Positions 36,820-45,490 of a DNA stretch of 64,000 bases are shown here, one piece after another. Both the position numbers and the translations under genes were made by a program. Position 1 is the first letter of the stretch; the number at the start of each line of letters is the position of its first letter. A model generated the notes under the pieces. The model ran no database searches. It saw nothing but the letters and a program-made list of their open reading frames with translations, and had not been told where the DNA came from. Origin of the DNA: Cytobacillus firmus (lineage in GTDB: Bacteria; Bacillota; Bacilli; Bacillales; Cytobacillaceae); NCBI RefSeq assembly GCF_023612095.1, contig NZ_CP086235.1, forward strand, positions 1,747,501-1,811,500, in the 5' to 3' direction.

Positions 36820-37097
36820 AGAAATTCAACCTGTGCTTTTAAATAATCTCTTTCCTCTTCAACCGACTTGAATTTAGTCCTAGGCCTGCCTTTTAAAGGG
36901 TTAGAGATTCCTTTACGCTCATTAAACGGTACTCCAGCTTTCCATTTCTTAACCCACACTTTAAGCTGGCTGCAGTTACGGATTCCCAATTCTTCTGCCA
37001 GTACTTTATAACTCTTAGACCCATTCACGTATTTCATGACGGCATTATGTTTAAACTCCTCCGAATAGCTATTAAAAGTTTGTCCTTTCTTTGCCAT
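36765..37097 (-). CDS. IS3-family transposase OrfA
   Basis: A 110-residue DNA-binding protein. An HTH_Tnp domain at the N-terminus (SEEFKHNAVMKYVNG, YKVLAEELGI, LKVWVKKWK) is followed by a Leu-zipper-like coiled coil (EEERDYLKAQVEFLKKQ). Start ATG follows GGAGGGG. A AAA AAG in the last third is the predicted -1 frameshift site that gives OrfAB; normal translation ends 16 codons later. Confidence 0.88.
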   Translation of the reverse strand: MAKKGQTFNSYSEEFKHNAVMKYVNGSKSYKVLAEELGIRNCSQLKVWVKKWKAGVPFNERKGISNPLKGRPRTKFKSVEEERDYLKAQVEFLKKQYPNLVKEEETYPEE

Positions 37098-37157
37098 AGA
37101 AAAAATCCCCTCCAAGTAGCATTCTTTCCTCCATGGTAACATGGAGGTTTTTTTGAA

Positions 37158-37176
37158 TGTCTACTTAAAGGGGACA
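37158..37176 (-). repeat. IS terminal inverted repeat, right (transposase-proximal)
   Basis: On the minus strand TGTCCCCTTTAAGTAGACA, matching the other end at 16 of 19 bases. Confidence 0.85.
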
Positions 37177-37201
37177 TTAACAATACGTCCGTTTTTTTTT
37201 A

Positions 37202-37666
37202 TTACCCTCTGCTAACAAACATCGGAAGCTCCGCATGGCCCATTTCCCGTACATAAACAAACAGGTTCCCTTTATGGTGAATTTCATGATCCATTGCAAT
37301 CTGGAGCAGCTGGCTGCCGGTAAGTTCCATTCCGAAAATTCCCGTCAAATCAATTTTTCTTTCCAATTCCTCACTGGTTAAGGATGAAATTACTTCAATT
37401 GTTTTCTCAGTAAATTTTTCAGCTGCCTCAGTCAGGTTGGGCGCAACTTCATCCAACTTTTCGCCAAACACTGCCGGGCTGCCGTCTTTTACTGTTTTGG
37501 CAAACATATAAAAGGAAGTGAGCATATGTGTAACAAGTTTGCCGGCAGGCATGCTTGTTTCAGTTGGTTTATAATAAAAGTTTTTTTCATCAATCTTCCT
37601 GATCAGTTCATTGGTCACCTTTCTATGTGATAAAAAATAGCTTAGATATTTTTGTGCTCTTTCCAT
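37202..37666 (-). CDS. DinB family protein
   Basis: A 154-residue four-helix bundle of the DinB/DUF664 type. The three metal-binding histidines are seen in KLVTHMLTS and in AMDHEIHHKGN. Family members include thiol-dependent transferases (bacillithiol S-transferases) and damage-inducible proteins. Start ATG has AGGAGGG. It converges on the SRAP gene across the split terminator; the exact reaction is unknown. Confidence 0.85.
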   Translation of the reverse strand: MERAQKYLSYFLSHRKVTNELIRKIDEKNFYYKPTETSMPAGKLVTHMLTSFYMFAKTVKDGSPAVFGEKLDEVAPNLTEAAEKFTEKTIEVISSLTSEELERKIDLTGIFGMELTGSQLLQIAMDHEIHHKGNLFVYVREMGHAELPMFVSRG

Positions 37667-37849
37667 ATTAATTCCCTCCTAAAAAGATAATCAGAATAAC
37701 ATTTCCACTTAACCTCTGTAAATCCCTTTATATTGCAAAAAGTTTCTAGCTGGCAGGAATCCTGCGAATTTTGTGGAATTATTTAACAGGGTAAGATCTG
37801 GAAGAATCTCAATTACAGACATATTGTTCATAGAGGGGGAGATTCAAAT

Positions 37850-39969
37850 ATGGGGAAGAAGAAGAAAAAGAAAAGCCATGTGCCTTTTAGGGTTAATTTA
37901 TTGTTTTTCTCTGTTTTTGTATTATTTTCAGCATTAATATTAAGGCTTGGTGTAGTACAGATTGTAAATGGCGAGACATACAAAAAGGAAGTTGACAGGA
38001 CGGAAGATGTCATCGTATCGAATCCGGTTCCAAGGGGAAGGATGCTGGACCGGAACCATCAGGTTATCGTGGATAATATCCCAAAGAGTGCGATTACATA
38101 TACCAACCGCAATGCAAAACAGGATGAGATGCTTCAAGTGGCAGAGCGGCTGGCTGTTCTGATAGATAAAAAGACCGATAAGGTGACCGATCGGGATAAG
38201 AAGGATCATTGGATCTTGAAAAACCCGGAAGCTGCACGGGAAAAAATAACTGATAAGGAATGGAAGCTTTTTAAAGAAAAAAAACTGGATGATAAGCAAA
38301 TTTACAAGATGCAGCTAAAAAGAATCACAGAAGAAGACCTGAAGCAGCTGAGCAAGCAGGACCTGGAAGTGCTGGCAATCTATCGTGAATTTACAAGCGG
38401 CTATGCGATGACACCGCAAATTGTTAAGAATGAAGGTGTATCACAAAAAGAATATGCAGCAGTAAGCGAGAATCTTCAATATCTTCCAGGTGTCAATACA
38501 ACCACTGACTGGGACCGGACTTATGCTTTTGACAGTACGCTCCAGACAGTGCTTGGGAAGGTTACGGGTTCCGGTGAAGGGCTGCCGCAGGAGCGGCTTG
38601 ATTATTTTCTGGCCAGAGATTACAGCAGAAATGAACGTGTTGGAAAGAGCTATCTGGAAATGCAATATGAAGATGTACTGCATGGCCAGAAATCAAAGGA
38701 AAAGCTTATTACGAAAAAAGGGGAAATTCTCGGAAGTGAATTGGTTTCTGAAGGCCAAAGAGGCAAGGATCTTGTCCTGACGATTGATATGGACCTTCAG
38801 AAGGCTGTGGAAAAAGTTTTGGAAGATGAAATTTGGGCTGCCAAGCGAACCCGGGGGACTTATTTAATGGATCGTGCGTTTGTCGTCCTAATGAACCCGC
38901 ATACAGGTGAAGTTTTGACAATGGCAGGAAAGATGATCGGCAAAGATGATAAAGGCAAAACCGTTCTGCAGGATTATGCGCTGGGGACGATTTCATCTTC
39001 TTACAATGTAGGATCCTCTGTAAAAGGGGCAACTGTTTTAACAGGCTATAAAACGGGTGCAATTACACCCGGAACGACCTTTTTAGATGCACCGATGAAA
39101 ATTGCAGGAACTCCGCAGGTGAAAAAATCCTGGTTTAACTTTCAGGCTATCATGAACGAAACAAGGGCACTGCGTATCTCCTCAAACGTATATATGTTCA
39201 AAACTGCCGTTGAAATTGCGGATGCCCGCTATGCTTATGATCAGCCTCTTGGATTTAAAAATCCTAATGCGTTTGAAGATATGAGAGAATCCTTCGGCCA
39301 ATTTGGCCTTGGTGTCAGAACTGGCATTGATTTGCCAAATGAGGCAATAGGCTATGAAGGTCCTCTCAGATTGCCGGGATTCCTATTAGACCTTGCCATC
39401 GGACAGTATGATACCTATACTCCAATGCAAATGGCCCAATATATATCAACGATTGCAAACGGAGGCTACCGCATACAGCCCCGCCTTGTAAAAGAAATCC
39501 GCGAGCCGGCAACGGAGCAGGAGGAACTTGGCTCAATCTGGAAGGATATTCAGCCGACTGTCTTAAATACGATAGATGTAAGCGAAAGAGAGCTAAGCAC
39601 TGTTAAAGAGGGATTAAGACAGGTGATGCAGCATCCAGAAGGGACTGCATATAGAAGGTTCGCAGATGCCCCATATTCCCCTGCAGGAAAAACAGGTACA
39701 GCGGAAGCATTTTATGACGGCCCCCTCAAAAAAAGGGAGATAAATTAATAGATGTAATGAACTTGAGCCTTGTTGCCTATGCACCGCATAATAATCCAGA
39801 AATCGCCATGTCTGTCATTGTCCCATGGGCTTACCAGGGAAGAAGCGGACATACAGCCAACTATGAAATTGGCAGAAAAGTATTAGATGCCTATTTCGAG
39901 TTGAAGAAGAAAAGGATGTCCGGAGCAGAACAGGAGCAGACTGACGAAGAAGGTTCCGAAACAGAATAA
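37850..39969 (+). pseudogene. class B penicillin-binding protein (PBP2A/PbpH type), frameshifted
   Basis: One added base gives a ~706-residue transpeptidase for peptidoglycan crosslinking. It has a Lys-rich cytoplasmic start, one membrane anchor (LLFFSVFVLFSALILRLG), a PBP dimer domain, and a transpeptidase domain with SxxK in VGSSVKGA, SxN in RISSNVYM and KTGTAEAF. The frame breaks in the C5 run 39721-39725 (GGC-CCC-CTC should be GGC-CCC-CCT). The last 70 residues (NLSLVAYAPHNNPEIAMSV and an acidic tail) follow in the other frame. PBPs of this type are important for rod shape, so a sequencing deletion is more likely than loss. Confidence 0.88.
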
Positions 39970-40000
39970 TTTTTGAGGCCTTAGACTCCTTGACCAAAAG

Positions 40001-40028
40001 CCTTCCCTTATTGGGAATGGCTTTTTTT
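40001..40028. terminator. bidirectional terminator
   Basis: AAAGCCTTCCC, loop TTATT, GGGAATGGCTTTTTTT. It ends the PBP gene; on the minus strand the stop codon of the 59-aa gene lies in its loop. Confidence 0.85.
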
Positions 40029-40187
40029 ATACCTGAATTTATTTTTAAAGTGTTTAAGTTTTTCTTTAAACAAAATCGGTTTGTCGCTTTTTCCAAAGAC
40101 CTTGCGATTAACCACAAATTGAATCGTTTCTTCCAGAATAGCGAGGATAATAATAGGGATGAAGATTACCAGAATCCAAAACCACAT
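40008..40187 (-). CDS. small membrane protein (59 aa)
   Basis: The ATG at 40187 is preceded by AAAGGAGC. The product opens with a hydrophobic helix (MWFWILVIFIPIIILAILEE) and continues as a Lys/Phe-rich basic tail (FKEKLKHFKNKFRYKKSHSQ). Its stop codon lies inside the shared terminator hairpin. I do not recognise the family. The topology is likely N-out or N-in with a cytoplasmic basic tail by the positive-inside rule. Confidence 0.6.
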   Translation of the reverse strand: MWFWILVIFIPIIILAILEETIQFVVNRKVFGKSDKPILFKEKLKHFKNKFRYKKSHSQ

Positions 40188-40405
40188 GCCTCTGCTCCTT
40201 TCGTCTGATCGCATATGATTATTATATTCATGAAGGAATAGAAAATGATTTGAATGGAAAAATAACCCATTTAATTCTGACTTACCATGTCCTGGTTGTT
40301 TTCTTAATTAACCTATTATTACTGTTATAAACTAGTTTCTCTAAGGTTCTGTGTAGTTTAATGAAAGGACATTCGGGAAAATAGGTTAAAAAGGAGGTCC
40401 CAGAC

Positions 40406-40690
40406 ATGAAAACAATAAATGTAGAGCTTCAGTATGATGATCAGGGAATGATTAATAATAATCAGACAAAAGTATTCGATCAATTGAAGAGCCAGCTCGA
40501 GGGAACAGGATTTAAAGTGGTAACGATCATGGAAAATGATCAATATTTAAAGGAGAATTCCGGTCTTCCAAATCAAAAGAAAAATAAGGTCCTGCCATCC
40601 CAGCCTGAAGGAGCAGAACCTGATATTAATTCCAGCGGTGCAGGAGGCATGGTCTCCCCTGATTCCAGTGAAAGTAAATACTCTGAATAA
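40406..40690 (+). CDS. hypothetical protein (94 aa)
   Basis: A soluble protein behind a strong AAAAAGGAGG site. The N-terminal half (residues 1-50) resembles a small alpha/beta fold, INVELQYDDQGMI then QLKSQLEGTGFKVVTIMEND. The C-terminal half is low-complexity Pro/Ser/Gly-rich and probably disordered. I do not recognise it. Single gene with its own terminator. Confidence 0.65.
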   Translation: MKTINVELQYDDQGMINNNQTKVFDQLKSQLEGTGFKVVTIMENDQYLKENSGLPNQKKNKVLPSQPEGAEPDINSSGAGGMVSPDSSESKYSE

Positions 40691-40698
40691 GTTCCATG

Positions 40699-40735
40699 AG
40701 CCTTAGTCACATTGCGGACTAAGGCTTTTCTTTTA
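40699..40735 (+). terminator. terminator of the 94-aa gene
   Basis: AGCCTTAGTC, short loop, GACTAAGGCTTTTC. Confidence 0.85.
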
Positions 40736-40759
40736 TAAAAGGAACTTTAAAGCAAATCT

Positions 40760-41269
40760 TTAGCAATTATCTGATTTGTGAAGATGAAGCGGCGGAGGAA
40801 TCAGCCATCCTTTTTCTTTGTTCATGCGAAGAACCTTTATGCCTAAAGCGGCTTTCTGAGTATGAAATTGGCCAAACATGCCTGCAATATCTTCACGGAT
40901 ACATTGACCCATAATTGTACTGCAGCCAACTAATCCTGCTGCCAGATCACCTGCTAATTTTGCAGCTACTTCAGGATCCATAAATCTGGCACCTGCAGGA
41001 ATATCGTTTACACAAGCATCAGGTCTGTCGGGGGGTGTGGGAGGAAGACCAATCCCGTTTTCCTTTAACATCGCTTCGATCTCCTCTTCCTCCTGCTTGC
41101 AGAGGCGAATAGCTTCCTGAAGCATTTTCTTTAAGTCCTCATCTCCAGAGTGACTTACCATTGTCTGGTATGCCGAGGCCATTCCTTTTCCTGCGAGCAA
41201 GTAAGACCATGTGCTAAAAACTTCACCATAATGCATAGGCTCGTCTTTTGGATTTCCGCTTAAAATACC
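40760..41269 (-). CDS. DUF3231 family protein
   Basis: A 169-residue protein starting MGILSGNPKDEPMHYGEVFSTW, the usual opening of DUF3231 proteins in Bacillus. It is helical and ferritin/hemerythrin-like, with HYGEVFSTWSYL, EEEEIEAML and CIREDIAGMFGQFHTQKA providing His/Glu. The ATG at 41269 follows AGGAGGT; two upstream in-frame ATGs are less likely. The function is unknown; several members are stress- or spore-coat-associated. Confidence 0.8.
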   Translation of the reverse strand, partial: GILSGNPKDEPMHYGEVFSTWSYLLAGKGMASAYQTMVSHSGDEDLKKMLQEAIRLCKQEEEEIEAMLKENGIGLPPTPPDRPDACVNDIPAGARFMDPEVAAKLAGDLAAGLVGCSTIMGQCIREDIAGMFGQFHTQKAALGIKVLRMNKEKGWLIPPPLHLHKSDNC

Positions 41270-41428
41270 CATAGTATACCTCCTGAGAAAGTTCATGATT
41301 GTGCCACCTTCCTTATAATGCACAGCTATATCATGCCCATCAGGAGCCTAGAAATGTAATGAATATTAAATGATTAAACTTCGTCTATTTGTGGTAAATA
41401 CCGTATAAAAGCAGAGGAGATGATTACT

Positions 41429-41761
41429 ATGGACCAAACAAAAAAATCATATTATATAGATATTGAAAATGCGCAAGTTTACGCAGAACCTGTTGAAGCA
41501 GCTGAATGGCAGTTTAAAATTTATGCTGATGACCAGGAAATGAAGGAGCTGGCCAATTATATCGAAAAAAATTATGACGCGGATATGAAAACATTTGAGC
41601 TTGCACATGTACCATTCGTGGAGGATAAAGAAAAGGCGCAAAATCATAATTATGATGCGTCAATCCAACGCATGTATAAGATGATTTATGATCTGGGTGA
41701 TGACGAAACACGGAGGAATATTGAAGAGATGGGAATATTAAAAAAAGACATTACTGAATAA
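41429..41761 (+). CDS. hypothetical protein (110 aa)
   Basis: An acidic soluble protein starting MDQTKKSYYIDIENAQVY behind GAGGAG (nine bases). Mid-protein it has WQFKIYADDQEMKELANYIEK, then a His-containing segment (LAHVPFVEDKEKAQNHNYD) and a C-terminal helix. The closest thing I can say is a Bacillus conserved hypothetical; no catalytic motif is visible. It converges on the 85-aa gene across a shared terminator. Confidence 0.65.
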   Translation: MDQTKKSYYIDIENAQVYAEPVEAAEWQFKIYADDQEMKELANYIEKNYDADMKTFELAHVPFVEDKEKAQNHNYDASIQRMYKMIYDLGDDETRRNIEEMGILKKDITE

Positions 41762-41769
41762 AAAAGCAA

Positions 41770-41806
41770 AAAAAGCGGCTGTTCTTCATGGACAGGCCGC
41801 TTTTTT
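41770..41806. terminator. bidirectional terminator
   Basis: AAAAGCGGCTGTT, short loop, GACAGGCCGCTTTTTT with A-run on the left; it serves the 110-aa gene and the converging 85-aa gene. Confidence 0.88.
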
Positions 41807-42062
41807 AATATGAATTTTGCCTGCAATCTAAGCAGGGTTTAATAAAGGAAGTCGTCAAATCTTCAAAATAAAAAGAACCATCTCTTCTGCTTTCTTCAGA
41901 AGTGAGGTTCTTATGTTTACTTCTATATAAATAGTCTTTTTTTGTTTTTGTTTTCCTCGAACGCATGTCTGTAAATACAAAGGGACTTCTGTTGCATTCA
42001 GGGTTCCTTTTCCCCTCACGCACTGCTTTGTCGCGTAACTTCTTTGCCGCTGATTTAGTCAT
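41805..42062 (-). CDS. hypothetical basic protein (85 aa)
   Basis: The ATG follows AAAAAAGGAG. The product is basic at the start (MTKSAAKKLRDKAVREGKRNPE), continues with RSRKTKTKKDYLYRSKHK, and ends with a CLDC motif. CysX2Cys plus one upstream Cys might bind metal, but there are too few ligands for a standard finger. Not recognised. The stop overlaps the shared terminator. Confidence 0.55.
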   Translation of the reverse strand: MTKSAAKKLRDKAVREGKRNPECNRSPFVFTDMRSRKTKTKKDYLYRSKHKNLTSEESRRDGSFYFEDLTTSFIKPCLDCRQNSY

Positions 42063-42148
42063 ATAAACAACTCCTTTTTTCTAATTATAACATGTCTTCC
42101 TGAAGCCAGCCTCTCCCCGATGATAAAATTTATCAGCATATAAAGATA

Positions 42149-42213
42149 GGGGAATTTTCCCCTCCGAATGGGGAAGTTCCCCGATATGGAAAAACTCACC
42201 CTGCTTTTACAAT
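42149..42213 (+). promoter_or_regulatory. candidate NreC-type operators and promoter of the Mo-reductase cluster
   Basis: GGGGAATTTTCCCC (42149-42162) and GGGGAAGTTCCCC (42170-42182) are near-identical palindromes with centres about 20.5 bp apart. A TACAAT -10 (42208-42213) lies downstream with no recognisable -35. For a start near 42220 the palindromes centre near -44 and -64, activator positions. The NarL-type regulator at 49634 is the obvious candidate; reported NreC sites also have the form GGG-N4-CCC. Confidence 0.55.
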
Positions 42214-42252
42214 AAGGTTAAGGTAGTTGTTTGTGAATGAGGAGGAGTTATT

Positions 42253-43335
42253 ATGCAGGCAAAAGCTGCAGTCAATCAAAAATCAGGGAACACACTAAAC
42301 AATGCGTTTGCATCACATTTTGCCAAGTCAATGTTTTTATCTGTTACAGCATTAGCCATTCTTTCTTTTATCGGCACAAGAATGTTTACACATGTTGATT
42401 TAAACCTGTACGGATATATGGTCGGAACTATAGTGTTCATTGGAGGATTTTTCTATAGATTCATTGCTTGGGGTGAAAGGCCGCCAACAAAGCTTATTTT
42501 GAAAAAAGGATTGAAACTGTTATTTAGAAAGTCAACACCAAAGACATCTGTTGAGCATCTTGCAACATACAATTTTATCTGGAATAGGGGAATTTACCGA
42601 TGGACTCAGCACGTGCTGATCGGCTGGGGCTGTATCTTATCCTGCTTTGTTACATTCCCTCTCGTTTTCGGCTGGATGTATTTTACGATGGATGACAATG
42701 GCCATTACAACATAATTGCAATGGGCATGAAGGTAATGACTGTCCCGGCGGAAGGCATTATCGCCAACCTTTCTTACAACGCTCTGAATATTACAGCAGT
42801 AATGGTAATTGCCGGTGTTTGCATGGCGCTTTACCGCCGCCTGAAAAATATGCAGGCAAGAGCAGAGCAGAAATTCCTGTATGATTTCTTGCCTTTATAT
42901 ATGCTGCTGCTAGTTAGCATAACAGGGCTGGCTTTAACCTTTATGAATATCTTTTTACACGGGGCGGGACAGCCGGCGATGTCACTGATCCATCAATGGT
43001 CAGTTATCATTACACTGATTTACCTGCCATTTGGAAAGCTTGCACATATCCCTTTCCGGCCAATGAGTGTTTTGGCAAGAAACTACCGGGAACATTATGC
43101 CGAACAGGGCATGAAGGAATGCAAGGTCTGCGGAGATCAGTTCGTTTCAATTGAACAATCAAAAGATGTCGTCGATGTACTCGGCGTGAATACTATAGAA
43201 TTTAAAGCAAAGGAAGGGCATCATCTTGCAGAAATGTGCCTCCCTTGCCGAAGAAAGTACCGGATTGCACAATTTTCCGGATTCCCTACTCATGAAGTGA
43301 AGGTCAAGGAGGCAAACCAGAATGCAAAGGGATAA
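42253..43335 (+). CDS. membrane cytochrome-b-like subunit with C-terminal zinc ribbon
   Basis: A 360-residue protein with about six membrane helices (around 27-45, 54-72, 120-145, 165-193, 212-235, 247-262). Histidines in or by the helices (His120, His236, His247, His265) suit haem b ligation as in NarI-like quinol-oxidising subunits. After the last helix is a cytoplasmic tail with CKVC (290-293) and CLPC (329-332), a rubredoxin- or zinc-ribbon-like site. It overlaps the Mo subunit gene by 14 bases. I infer that it passes electrons from quinol; the overall family is not one I can name with certainty. Confidence 0.7.
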   Translation: MQAKAAVNQKSGNTLNNAFASHFAKSMFLSVTALAILSFIGTRMFTHVDLNLYGYMVGTIVFIGGFFYRFIAWGERPPTKLILKKGLKLLFRKSTPKTSVEHLATYNFIWNRGIYRWTQHVLIGWGCILSCFVTFPLVFGWMYFTMDDNGHYNIIAMGMKVMTVPAEGIIANLSYNALNITAVMVIAGVCMALYRRLKNMQARAEQKFLYDFLPLYMLLLVSITGLALTFMNIFLHGAGQPAMSLIHQWSVIITLIYLPFGKLAHIPFRPMSVLARNYREHYAEQGMKECKVCGDQFVSIEQSKDVVDVLGVNTIEFKAKEGHHLAEMCLPCRRKYRIAQFSGFPTHEVKVKEANQNAKG

Positions 43336-45490
43336 GTTTTTTAAAGAAATTGAGAATTTAAACCATCCGAATGAAAAGTTGATAAAAACACACTGCAGCT
43401 ATTGCGGAATGCAGTGCGGAATGAACTTGAGGGTTAATACACAAACAAATAAAATCATCGGGGTCGAGCCCCGTTATGACTGGCCGGTTACTGTCGGCAA
43501 AATGTGTCCCAAAGGGGTTACCGCCTACCAGCAGACCAACCACAAAGACCGCTTGTTGAAGCCGCTGATCCGGGATGATGCTTCTTTGAAAGGAACGGCA
43601 GAAGGGTTCCGTGAAGCAAGCTGGGATGAGGCATATGATTTAATCGCAAAAAAATTCAAAGAGCTTCAGACAGAATACGGAAAAGATTCACTCTCCGTCT
43701 TCAGCGGAGTGTCCATGACAAATGAAAAATGTTATTTGACAGGCAAGTTTGCCCGGGTTGCTATGGGAACGCGCTATATTGACTATAACGGCCGATTCTG
43801 TATGTCCAGCGCAGCCGGCGGATTCCTTCGTTCTTTCGGAGTAGATAGAGGCTCAACATTGCCTTGGACAGATATTCATGAAACAGATTGCCTGTTTATC
43901 GCCGGAAGCAATACAGCTGAATGCCATCCAACCTCCATGTTCCGTATTTGGAACGTTCAGGAAAGAGGCGGTTATATCATTGTGGTGGATCCACGCGAAA
44001 CGCCAATTGCCAGAAGAGCTGACCTGCATCTTGATTTAAAGCCCGGAACAGACCTTGCTCTTGCAAACGGGATTGTACATCAATTAATCGGAATGGGCTA
44101 TATAGATGAAGAATTTATTAATAAGCATACGAACGGCTTTGAAGAAACAAAGGAACTGGTCAAGGAATTCACCCCTGAATATACAAGCATGCTGACTGGT
44201 GTAGCGCCGGAAAAAATCATACGCGCTGCAGAAATATACGGAAAAGCTCCAAATGCGGTTGTTATGTTTGCAAGAGGTGTGGAACAGCAGCATAAGGGTG
44301 TTGATAATGTTTCCGCGTACACCAACATGGCGCTTGTTACTGGAAAGATCGGCCGTCCAAAAGCCGGAGTAGCCACTTTCACCGGACAGGGAAATGGGCA
44401 GGGCGGAAGGGAGCACGGGCAAAAGTCAGATTTGCTTCCAGGCTACCGGAAAATTACAAATCCAAAACATGTTGAAGAAGTATGCAGCGTTTGGGGAATC
44501 ACCCCTGAAGAAATGCCGCAGCCTGGTGTTTCTGCCTATGAAATGATTGAGCTGATGGAGCAAAAAACAATTCGCGGTTTATACCTTCTATGTTCGAATC
44601 CGGCTGTATCAGCACCAAATCTAAATTTTGTGAGGAAAGCATTTAAAGCCTTGGACTTCATGGTCTGCTCCGATTTCTATCTTTCTGAGTCGGCTGAATT
44701 TGCAGATGTGATCCTGCCATCCGTTACCTGGTCAGAGGATGAAGGGACCGTAACAAATATTGAAGGACGTATTATAAAAATCAACAAAGCTCAGGAGCCT
44801 GTAGGCGAGTCAAAGCCGGACTGGCAGATTCAAGTGGAGCTGGCTGAGCGATTAGGAAGAGGAAAATATTTTTCTCATCTGAAAACAGCCAAAGATGTTG
44901 CAGATGAGTTCAGGCTTGCAACTAAGGGCGGCTATGCTGATTATTATGGTGCTACATGGGATAAGATCGATAAGCAGGACGGGGTTTTCTGGCCTTGTAA
45001 AGACGAAAAAGATGAAGGAACACCACATATGTTCCTTGATAAAAAGTTCTATCATCCGGATGGCAAAGCAAAGATTTGCGCCTTGCCGTACCGTCCTCCA
45101 GCGGAAGAACCATGTGAAAAGTATCCGCTTCGCTTAACGACTGGCCGGGTAGTTTATCATTATCTATCAGGCAACCAGACCAGAAGAATACCATTCCTGC
45201 ATGATATGTGTCCGGAACCATATGTGGAAATCCATCCGGAAACAGCAGCAACATATAATATGGAACATGAAGAAAGAGTCCGCTTGTTTACAAGAAGAGG
45301 CGAGGCTATTTATAAAGTCAAAATTACCGAAGCCATCCGGAAGGATACTGTGTTTGTTCCATACCATTTTGGACATGAAGAATCTATTAATCTATTAACA
45401 ATTGCGGCATTAGATCCAATATCCCGTATGCCTGAATTCAAGGCATGTGCTGCACAGCTGGAAAAAGTCGAATTAAAGAAGGTGCAATAA
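43322..45490 (+). CDS. molybdopterin oxidoreductase, Nap/Nas-type nitrate-reductase-like catalytic subunit
   Basis: A 722-residue bis-MGD enzyme. An N-terminal [4Fe-4S] site uses Cys25, Cys28, Cys32 and Cys62 (CSYCGMQCG, MCPKG). The Mo ligand is Cys160 in YNGRFCMSSAAGG, as in NapA/NasC rather than the Asp of NarG or the SeCys of many formate dehydrogenases. The usual blocks GSNTAECHP, PGTDLAL, GQGNGQGGREHG and the C-terminal MopB-binding barrel (LTTGRVVYHYLSGNQT) are present. There is no Tat or Sec signal, so it is cytoplasmic. The neighbouring NarK-like gene suggests nitrate as substrate; formate dehydrogenase-like chemistry is less likely but not excluded. Confidence 0.85.
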   Translation: MQRDKFFKEIENLNHPNEKLIKTHCSYCGMQCGMNLRVNTQTNKIIGVEPRYDWPVTVGKMCPKGVTAYQQTNHKDRLLKPLIRDDASLKGTAEGFREASWDEAYDLIAKKFKELQTEYGKDSLSVFSGVSMTNEKCYLTGKFARVAMGTRYIDYNGRFCMSSAAGGFLRSFGVDRGSTLPWTDIHETDCLFIAGSNTAECHPTSMFRIWNVQERGGYIIVVDPRETPIARRADLHLDLKPGTDLALANGIVHQLIGMGYIDEEFINKHTNGFEETKELVKEFTPEYTSMLTGVAPEKIIRAAEIYGKAPNAVVMFARGVEQQHKGVDNVSAYTNMALVTGKIGRPKAGVATFTGQGNGQGGREHGQKSDLLPGYRKITNPKHVEEVCSVWGITPEEMPQPGVSAYEMIELMEQKTIRGLYLLCSNPAVSAPNLNFVRKAFKALDFMVCSDFYLSESAEFADVILPSVTWSEDEGTVTNIEGRIIKINKAQEPVGESKPDWQIQVELAERLGRGKYFSHLKTAKDVADEFRLATKGGYADYYGATWDKIDKQDGVFWPCKDEKDEGTPHMFLDKKFYHPDGKAKICALPYRPPAEEPCEKYPLRLTTGRVVYHYLSGNQTRRIPFLHDMCPEPYVEIHPETAATYNMEHEERVRLFTRRGEAIYKVKITEAIRKDTVFVPYHFGHEESINLLTIAALDPISRMPEFKACAAQLEKVELKKVQ

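Larger units (their letters stand above)
35888..37176 (-). mobile_element. IS3 family insertion sequence, IS150-type, 1,289 bp
   Basis: Two overlapping transposase frames on the minus strand lie between 19-bp imperfect inverted repeats: TGTCCCTGTCAAGTAGACA at 35888-35906 and, on the opposite strand, TGTCCCCTTTAAGTAGACA at 37158-37176 (16 of 19 identical). Ends are TG...CA as usual for IS3. Flanking triplets are TCT and TTA, so there is no clear target duplication. Both frames look intact, so the copy may be active. Confidence 0.92.
35868..37192 (+). terminator. SRAP gene terminator, split by an insertion sequence
   Basis: ACGGACG at 35868-35874 is the left arm, and CGTCCGT at 37186-37192, followed by nine Ts, is its exact complement. 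The IS at 35888-37176 lies in what was the loop. Without the IS, the arms are about 22 bases apart, giving a normal terminator just after the SRAP stop and before the converging DinB gene. The right arm alone cannot terminate. Confidence 0.65.
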
